A DNA stretch of 64,000 nt from Mesotaenium endlicherianum (taxonomy: Eukaryota; Streptophyta; Zygnematophyceae; Zygnematales; Mesotaeniaceae): contig WELA01002297.1 in NCBI GenBank assembly GCA_009602735.1, positions 409,961-473,960 on the forward strand, read 5' to 3'. Both the position numbers and the translations under genes were made by a program. Below are positions 57,801 to 64,000 of the stretch, in pieces. Each line of letters starts with the position of its first letter. The stretch's first letter is position 1. The notes under the pieces are model-generated. The model was not told where the DNA came from. It worked only from the letters and a program-made list of their open reading frames with translations, and did no database searches.

Positions 57801-59107
57801 AGATGATGATTTACTGGGAGGGCATTTTGGGGCAGGCCAAAATTGTTGGTAAATTGGCAAAGCATGATCAGTGGGAAGGGTTGCCTCATGAGGTCTTGAA
57901 ATATGTTAAGTCCTGTGATCAGTGTCAGAAAAACAAGTCTAGACACACACCACCTGGAGGGTTGTTACAACCACTACTCATCCCAGCTGGACGATGGGGA
58001 ACAACATCCATAGACTGGGTGTTAACACTACCAAGCACTGCCAATGGGCATGATTCTATCCTGGTAGTATTGGATAAATTGACAAAAATGGTCAATTTCA
58101 TTCCCATCACTCTCAAGGTGACTGCACTCAAAATGCGAGACAGTTCTACAACCATGTAGTATGCCCACATGGGCTACCCTCCAGAAATCAAAATTCACCT
58201 CCAAGTTCTGGAGAGCTTTAACGGAGTTAATGGGAGTCAAATAATCTATCAGCACAGCAAACCACCCTTAGATTGATGGGCAAATTGAGAGAAGTAACCA
58301 AATTCTGCAAGAGGTGCTGAGAGCATACATTAACCACAAACAAGATAATTGGGATGACCTGTTGCCTCAACATCAATTTGCGATCAACAGTACGGTGCAT
58401 GCGTCAACGGTAAGACTCCTTTTGAACTCAGTCTCTGTAGAGTCCCCAAGTCTCCTTTAGATGTGCTAGGGGAGTCTTTAACTCATCCAGAGCAAATTGA
58501 CAATCGGGTGCCTAACCAATTAATTCAAGAGTTTGTTGACACCCTGTCAAAAGTCCAACAAAACCGGCACAAAGCCCAAGCAAATCATCAAAAAATATTC
58601 CAATCAACACCGTCGAGAGTTGACGTTTTCTAAGGGCGATATGGTCAAATTGCAATCTCAACACCTGTACTTGCATGGTGTGGTCAAGAAAGAGCTTGGC
58701 CGAGTTTGAAATGGTCCATATTTGGTGGGACGCCGTGTCTGTTAGAATGCATAAAAATTGAACCTGTCGGCGGAATACAGGGGTCACCTATTCTTTAATG
58801 TCTCTTTTCTTGTGTCCAACGGAGATCGGTCCCCTCTGTCCGAGATAATGACCCAGGGGAATATGAGGTGGATGAGATTTTAAAAGTTCGCTATGTCCAT
58901 CAATCATCTAAATATGTCATGAAATATCTGGTCCAATGGAAGGGTTACGATGCCTCTAGGGACACTTGGAAATTTAAGGACCATTTCACCAATGCCATAG
59001 GGGCGTTGAAACGCTTTTACCTTCGGGAGGCTGGAATACCCCCTTAACTGTCATTTTAGTGACATGGAAAGGTGACGAGAGGTCATGTCTCCATTTAAGT
59101 TGGAGGG
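54883..59107 (+). mobile_element. Gypsy-2b, heavily decayed copy
   Basis: A partial 5' LTR (to 55,512) is followed by a primer-binding-site relic, gag pieces (about 55,570-56,100) and pol pieces: reverse transcriptase (about 56,400-57,030), RNase H (about 57,290-57,550), integrase (about 57,800-58,450) and a chromodomain end (about 58,860-59,045), in the same order as Gypsy-2a. The first polypurine-like ATTTAAGTTGGAGGG lies near 59,095. No extra ORF and no 3' LTR follow, because a Gypsy-1 LTR fragment begins immediately. It is broken in well over ten places and has lost large segments, so it is old. Confidence 0.85.
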
Positions 59108-59240
59108 TGAAAGGGGCGGAGTGCCCTAGGGGAAGCGTAGTGACTCACGAGGAAAAGAACTAGGTACAATCACAGTAAAGAGTGCAGCAGCATATCGCAC
59201 AGAAAGCTTAAAAAAATAACTTGACATTTTGAGTAGCAAT
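59108..59240 (-). mobile_element. Gypsy-1 LTR 3' fragment, minus strand
   Basis: It begins TGAAAGGGGCGGAGTGCCCT, the reverse complement of the Gypsy-1 LTR end, and matches about 130 bases before breaking off near GACATTTTGAGTAGCAA. It directly abuts the Gypsy-2b polypurine tract. Confidence 0.8.
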
Positions 59241-60650
59241 AAATTGCTCAATCTCATCTGACGTACACCCTGACGGTGACATGGGGCAAATTTCATCGAC
59301 AATCTGAAATAGAAATATATACGAGTCGGATCGGCCGCTGGGCGTCGACGGCAAATTTGAGCGAATGGAAATCCAGATTTTACTAATCTATTAATTTCCT
59401 CACGTCCGTTTTAGCCAAATTTTGGAGGATTTGTATCTGACAACAGCCGGTTACACTTTCATGTCCGTCGTTGCTGGTGTACCTTAGTCAAGCTCCACGA
59501 GTTGAATCGTTCCGGCGGGCCCCAAATGGAGTGCCGTCAGGGACCCTCAGTTTTGGTTTATTCTGACAGCTCGTTGATCATGTCAGCATCACCTCGTCCC
59601 CGTTGGTACTTTATTTGTTATTGCCTCACATATTCTATCCGTGTGCACGTGAGCACAACCCCATCCGGCCTTGCCCGTTGTGTTCACATCCAGGTTTGCT
59701 CGCGATGTTTTGTCCTTGTCTCCAGTGATCCTTACACATTTGACATGCTTTGGATTTGTTTCCACCATGTTCAGATTGCAGAAATAGTTCGCCGATAGCT
59801 GGTCACATGTCGGTTTCAAAACCCCTCTGTGCAATATCACTGCTTTACCCACAATGACTACATTGCAAGACCAACCAGATGGGCTTGCTTTTGGAACCAG
59901 GAGGAATGATTGCAGTTGACGCTAACGCGACAGCTTTTCAGTGACTGTGCACCTGGAGAATTCAATTCAACTAGTGGATTTGTATTTCATTCAGCCACAA
60001 CGAGGTGGAAGTTCATTCATTTATAAGCCGCAGAGTTCCATTTCACTAGTTGAGAAGTGTTTCCTTCAGCTACAACAAAGTGAAAGTTTATTTGGACCAT
60101 CATGAATGAAAATATTTTGGCTTGGGTAAAGTACATTATTTCTGAAAGTCCTTGCATATTTATGTATCTTATGATGCAAAATAGTGTCATACTGCAGGGA
60201 TGTAGCAATGTGTATTTTGAGAGCAGAGAAATAGTTTCATAATTGGATTCATGCATACACATACATGAACTCCGTGCCATAACAGCAGCCTGTCATTCAA
60301 AATGCCTCAGGAGCATTTTGATTGCATAAGATATATTGAATATCCATTTCTCTTCATTAAATGGAAGTATGCTTCCAACACACTGGGTGATAAACAAAGC
60401 AATGCCTTTAAATTGAGCCTACGTAGCTACTTGTTGTCCACCATTCCAAGCTCCTTGCGTAGTACCTATCTGTATCCTACTAATTACCTACCACTCATCA
60501 TAATATTAATTTATAAGGCCAACACAGCTTGTTTTGTCACTGTTGGGCGTCAAAAAGTTGTTTCCTCGCATCGTGTTCTATTTCTTTTTCTTCACAAGCT
60601 CCTTCTTGAGCTTCACTTCCGAAGTGGTCAGTGTGGCACCCCTGCGCTTG
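59241..60650. other. Unassigned sequence with a short duplication
   Basis: No gene is supported. An imperfect direct duplication with a period of about 80 bp lies at about 59,955-60,095 (ACTAGT, then TTCAGCYACAAC, then GTGGAAGTT-like). Plus-strand frames at 60,302-60,859 have no domain. Confidence 0.35.
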
Positions 60651-60946
60651 TTACCTTTGCCTGCAATTCACACAAGCGAACGCTCTCATCAGCAGCATGG
60701 CCCAACTCGAGGTACAAAGTCCATTTTGCCAAGAGAGTGCATTTTTATTTCTCACTTGAAAAAGGCTTGTTGGATATCTGCAAAGGTTCCTCAACTTCTC
60801 CCTCCGCCCCCGCTTGCTGTGTAGTAGAGTGTACACCCGCACAAGAGACAAATGCATGAGTGTTAATGAAGCTGTCAGCAAGCGCACCTTCCATATAAAA
60901 TTGGACCTGAATTACCATGCCAGACCCGAGAGTAGATCGTACTTAC

Positions 60947-62293
60947 AGCCTTCATAAAGGTCATGATCAACAATTCCATGGACGTCAATATTTCTGGCAT
61001 GTCGTCGACCTTTGCACCGTTTTTGATCAAGGTCTTCCAGGGTGTCGTATGAGTAGTCAAATGCCTGGCCATCTCTTCCCTCTTTGCATCGGATAACTCT
61101 ATTTGAGCTTCGCCGAGCGCGTACTCTGGAAGCTTCAAGAGCACACTGATCTTTGGGGCGATCAGCGCCCCGTTGTTCCTCTACTTAGTAGCCAACAACT
61201 GCAAGCTCGAAACAAACAAGCTGCGGTGAGAAGGATGAGATAGTAATAGGCTTAGGTGCATTCACAAAAATGATTTGCTTGGAAGGATGGGTCACTCATT
61301 AGTTTGAGAGGATGACACTCACGTCCTGGATCTCCTTGTGTAGCTGCGCTCCTACTGGATGCTGCTTGAACCTCAAAGCAAGGTCTGGAATGAGACGCTT
61401 CTTTCCCGCCGTCCAATCGTCCACTGCCTTGGTTGTTCTCTCAACTCTTAGTACCATCATCCTTTGGATGACCTCCACTACCTGAAGATCTATAGCGTTT
61501 TTGTTGAGCTCGATGTCCACCCATGCACATGTGCTGGTCCGCTTCAGTTTGAATACTTTTGCACAGCTGTCCGCCTGCACAAATCAAAAGAAAATTAGGA
61601 ATTCGTGACCACCACTGTGGAAACTCAAACCTGACCTAACAGAGCAAAATCAAAACATTGCAGACTTACCAGATTGTTTTTCTTAGGCTCAGGAGGTGTC
61701 CTGGGAGGCCACTTTGGGGCCCCACTTCCGTGGTTGATATCCTCTGCAATATTAAATATAGCGGTGCACATGTGTATCATTATCTTGTAATTCCTATCAG
61801 TTTCTGCATGAATGACCTTGAGCCAACCCGACATTGGAATTTCTTCATCCTCTGTAGCAACCTCGTCATCTGCAACTATATTTCTTAACACGCCCAGCAC
61901 AATGTCATTCTTGCTGTGCTCAGGCAGCGGCGATGTCGTCTTTGGTGTTTCCTCCGGTGTTCCCTCATCCTCCTCAGGAGTACTGCTAGTGGCAATGACC
62001 GATTTGGGCCTCGTTGATGGCCCCACTGAGGTGCAAATAGTGTTGGCCTTCAAGTCTTTGTGAAGAAAGTAAACACTCTCGCCTAAGTTGATAGCCTAAA
62101 CCAACATATGCCGATCCTTAATGCTCATCTTGGGGTGAGTCTTTCTCCTCTTCTTCACACTACCTTCCTCTTTCACTGGCCGTTGGTATTTGTGGCCGTA
62201 TACCTTGATTAGTGATCTAACTATCCTTATTCGAGCCCGTTTTTTTGCTTCCCGAGGAGGTTGCGTTCTTCTTATACTACCCCCACGATCCAT
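60947..62293 (-). pseudogene. Candidate multi-exon gene of unknown function
   Basis: Minus-strand exons of matching phase are 62,293-61,670 (ATG at 62,293; donor CTG|GTAAGT), 61,574-61,323 (acceptor TTTGTGCAG; donor GAC|GTGAGT) and 61,180-60,947 (acceptor AAGTAG; donor GCT|GTAAGT), with a further terminal exon below 60,890 that I cannot fix. About 370 residues are covered. The N-terminus is Lys/Arg-rich, like a nuclear localisation signal (KEEGSVKKRRKTHPK), then comes an acidic Ser/Thr/Pro-rich segment, then an apparently globular helical part (WVDIELNKNAIDLQVVEVIQ). One in-frame TAG (62,096-62,098) interrupts exon 1; it could mark a pseudogene, a sequence error or a missed intron. I recognise no family. 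Three canonical donors in one phase argue for a real gene history. Confidence 0.45.
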
Positions 62294-62332
62294 TGTCCTC
62301 CACTCGGGTTCATAAGTCGCCAATCATCCCTG

Positions 62333-62626
62333 ACACGCCCTACATTTTGGCCAAAATAATGGAGGGAGAATTTTGAGATGGCAAACTTCAGAGGCAGTGT
62401 TCAACTTTCAAAACCTAATTTGTTGCGTGTTAGGTGCAGTGACCTGTAGGCGCAAACACAAGTGGCACCTGGGAGGTGATGTAATTGCAAGTTAAGTGAA
62501 GTAAAATTACAAATGAAATTGGCCAACGACCACATGTGACGCGCCAAAATATTGCATCATTTGGCGGTTATGCCTATGCCAATTACGGTATTTTGTTGTC
62601 ATTCTCTTTCGCGATGTAGGGCGTGT
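62333..62626. repeat. 294-bp segment with 13-bp perfect terminal inverted repeats
   Basis: ACACGCCCTACAT (62,333-62,345) and its exact reverse complement (62,614-62,626) bound a non-coding stretch. It may be a MITE. No clear target duplication is seen, so chance or a promoter palindrome remains possible. It lies just upstream of the candidate minus-strand gene. Confidence 0.35.
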
Positions 62627-63361
62627 GCCCGACCCGATAATCCGATCAATTGAAGTCTGGAGGTACACCAAGTCCATATTTTTCTCGCGCTTGGTTGGTT
62701 ATTGCACAGAAGTCGGACGTGGTTGGACGCCTCTTGTCACCTTCGACATCACATGCGACGTCCGATCACGTCCAATCGTCAAACCTGACCTCCTGTAACC
62801 CAAAAACAGGGTACGTGGCCAACGTGGACCACCGTGGACTGTGGCAAACCTTCAACCTCGTCCTTCTATACCCTCCCAAGCAAAAATGCTCATGCAGAGC
62901 CACGGCTTCATGCTAGTGGCTCATGTGATAATTCGTACAAGAGGCGCATTTACAATGCTCAATTTCTGTCCAATAGCATCCATTTCCGCCGTGACGTCCA
63001 CTCACAAAAGCTAAGCGATCAAACGTGCCTCGAGCAGACCGTGAAGGAAACCAGCGAATGTGATTCGAGAGCACTGCATCCTTCACCAAAAATGTGCATG
63101 CCGCATGGCGCATGGTGTGAATGCCTTGAGCTCAACGAGTGGCAAAGCTCATATGAAGACCTTTGCTCGAAGCTCGAAGCTCGAACACGAGCATGCATGG
63201 CAATAATCGAGCAAAAGAAGGATGCAAAACGGGTTCACCGGCTTCCATCTTTCATTAAATTATGCCATTCCAACAATCTCTGGCCTCCACTCTCCCATTT
63301 CTTCCCTCTTCCTACGGCTACCTTCATTCCAGGCATCTCTCAATTCCAAATATGAGGCCCT
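62627..63361. other. Unassigned sequence with one long frame
   Basis: A plus-strand frame at 62,834-63,355 (up to 173 residues, Cys- and His-containing) has no recognised domain. A pyrimidine-rich tract ending TTCATTCCAG at about 63,331 looks like a 3' splice site. Confidence 0.3.
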
Positions 63362-63646
63362 GTGGTTGAACGTGCTTCCATCCTCACACTAGGGTATGCA
63401 AAATATGCAAGGTTTTTCATAGGTCCTGTTCAGGATCTGGGGCGCACAGAGGATGACAAACTCCCACAATATGCAAATATTTTCCAATGCCTAGCCAATG
63501 GCCAAAAAATTGGTGTGCTGGTTATAGACAACGCCAGAATCAAGTATGTGAAGGAACCGTTGTACGGTATCACATACTTGATTGTGGGTTATCTCAAGGA
63601 CTTCCATGCTATGGTGTGTGAAGCTGCTCTGTCAAACGGCTGCTGA
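63362..63646 (+). pseudogene. Truncated unknown ORF ending at a Gypsy-2 LTR
   Basis: An open stretch of about 94 residues reads like globular protein (GYAKYARFFIGPVQDLG, GQKIGVLVIDNARIKYV, GITYLIVGYLKDFHAMV). Its stop codon is created by the first bases of the LTR at 63,644, so the frame probably once continued. No start codon is fixed; it may be an exon following the splice-site-like tract near 63,331. The family is unknown. Confidence 0.3.
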
Positions 63647-64000
63647 AATGAATCGACTTACCAAAAAGGCGATTAGCAATTAGTTAACTTCTTTATATCA
63701 GCAAGTAATCTTCATGGTATTTCGTGTTGACTGATTAAACAGCAAAGGACAAGACACTAGCAGTGTACAATACTCGCGAGTCAAATGCAAGTAAACTACC
63801 ATCAATAATGCAACCAGTAAACTCATACATAAGCAAGGCTAGAAGACAATGCATATTAATGGCTTGTCGCCTTGGATCCAGATATCTCACAGTAAGCAGT
63901 ACAAGAGAGTTGGCCTCGTTTCCGAATGCCGAACTCGAGAGCATTCCTAGCATATGTACATGGAATGAGTTTACTGTTCAACGACAAGTGCGATGGCACC
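63644..64000 (-). mobile_element. Gypsy-2 LTR, minus strand, runs off the window
   Basis: This is the reverse complement of the Gypsy-2 LTR, beginning TGAAATGAATCGACTTACC, the mirror of the LTR end, and matching the 2a LTRs throughout. It shows the family LTR end as ATTTCA. Whether it is solo or part of a full copy cannot be seen. Confidence 0.88.

Noticed and set aside
60302-60859. 185-residue plus-strand frame
   Set aside because: No domain, and it partly overlaps the 3' side of the candidate minus-strand gene.
1-64000. CRISPR arrays, rRNA genes, bacterial operons, toxin-antitoxin or phage defence systems
   Set aside because: No regularly spaced identical repeats with unique spacers, no rRNA cores and no prokaryotic gene organisation were seen; the 34-bp repeat is a contiguous minisatellite.

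Overview
This window looks like repeat-rich nuclear DNA from a green-lineage eukaryote. The evidence is spliced genes with GT-AG introns, chromodomain-bearing Ty3/Gypsy elements, hAT transposases of the BED/DUF659 plant type, and primer-binding sites resembling the plant initiator-tRNA site. A charophyte alga or a seed-free plant fits best, but the sequence alone cannot settle this. Nothing bacterial or organellar was recognised.

Layout. 1-7.3 kb: three pieces of one hAT family (A, E and B), B carrying a decayed transposase. 7.5-20.3 kb: a broken Ty3/Gypsy copy (Gypsy-1a) interrupted by a long Ty3/Gypsy element (Gypsy-2a, 8.9 kb with both LTRs) that has an extra 421-residue reading frame between pol and the 3' LTR. 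20.3-30.6 kb: a remnant of the same hAT family (D) split by a near-complete 7.66-kb copy (C) on the minus strand, which has terminal inverted repeats, an 8-bp target duplication, a two-exon transposase and a long array of hairpin-forming minisatellite. 30.9-39.2 kb: an older chromodomain Gypsy (Gypsy-3) split by a full-length Gypsy-1b with a perfect 5-bp target duplication. 39.2-47.3 kb: LTR fragments, a degenerate large-unit tandem repeat holding a 474-bp TRIM element, and a solo LTR. 47.3-51.5 kb: the only confidently called host gene, a four-exon type II membrane protein with a GT4-like N-terminal domain and an unrecognised C-terminal half, with a possible small divergent gene upstream. 52.5-59.2 kb: more LTR fossils. 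59.2-64 kb: a candidate multi-exon minus-strand gene of unknown function, a small inverted-repeat element, and a truncated open frame that stops at a Gypsy-2 LTR running off the window.

Most of the window is nested mobile DNA. Nesting gives relative ages: Gypsy-3 is older than Gypsy-1b, Gypsy-1a is older than Gypsy-2a, and hAT D is older than hAT C. The most interesting items are the extra Gypsy-2a frame with a textbook splice acceptor just upstream, the hairpin minisatellite and tRNA-like (Pol III promoter-like) modules inside the hAT family, the TRIM element, and the GT4-like host gene. Percent identities quoted here are estimates by eye.
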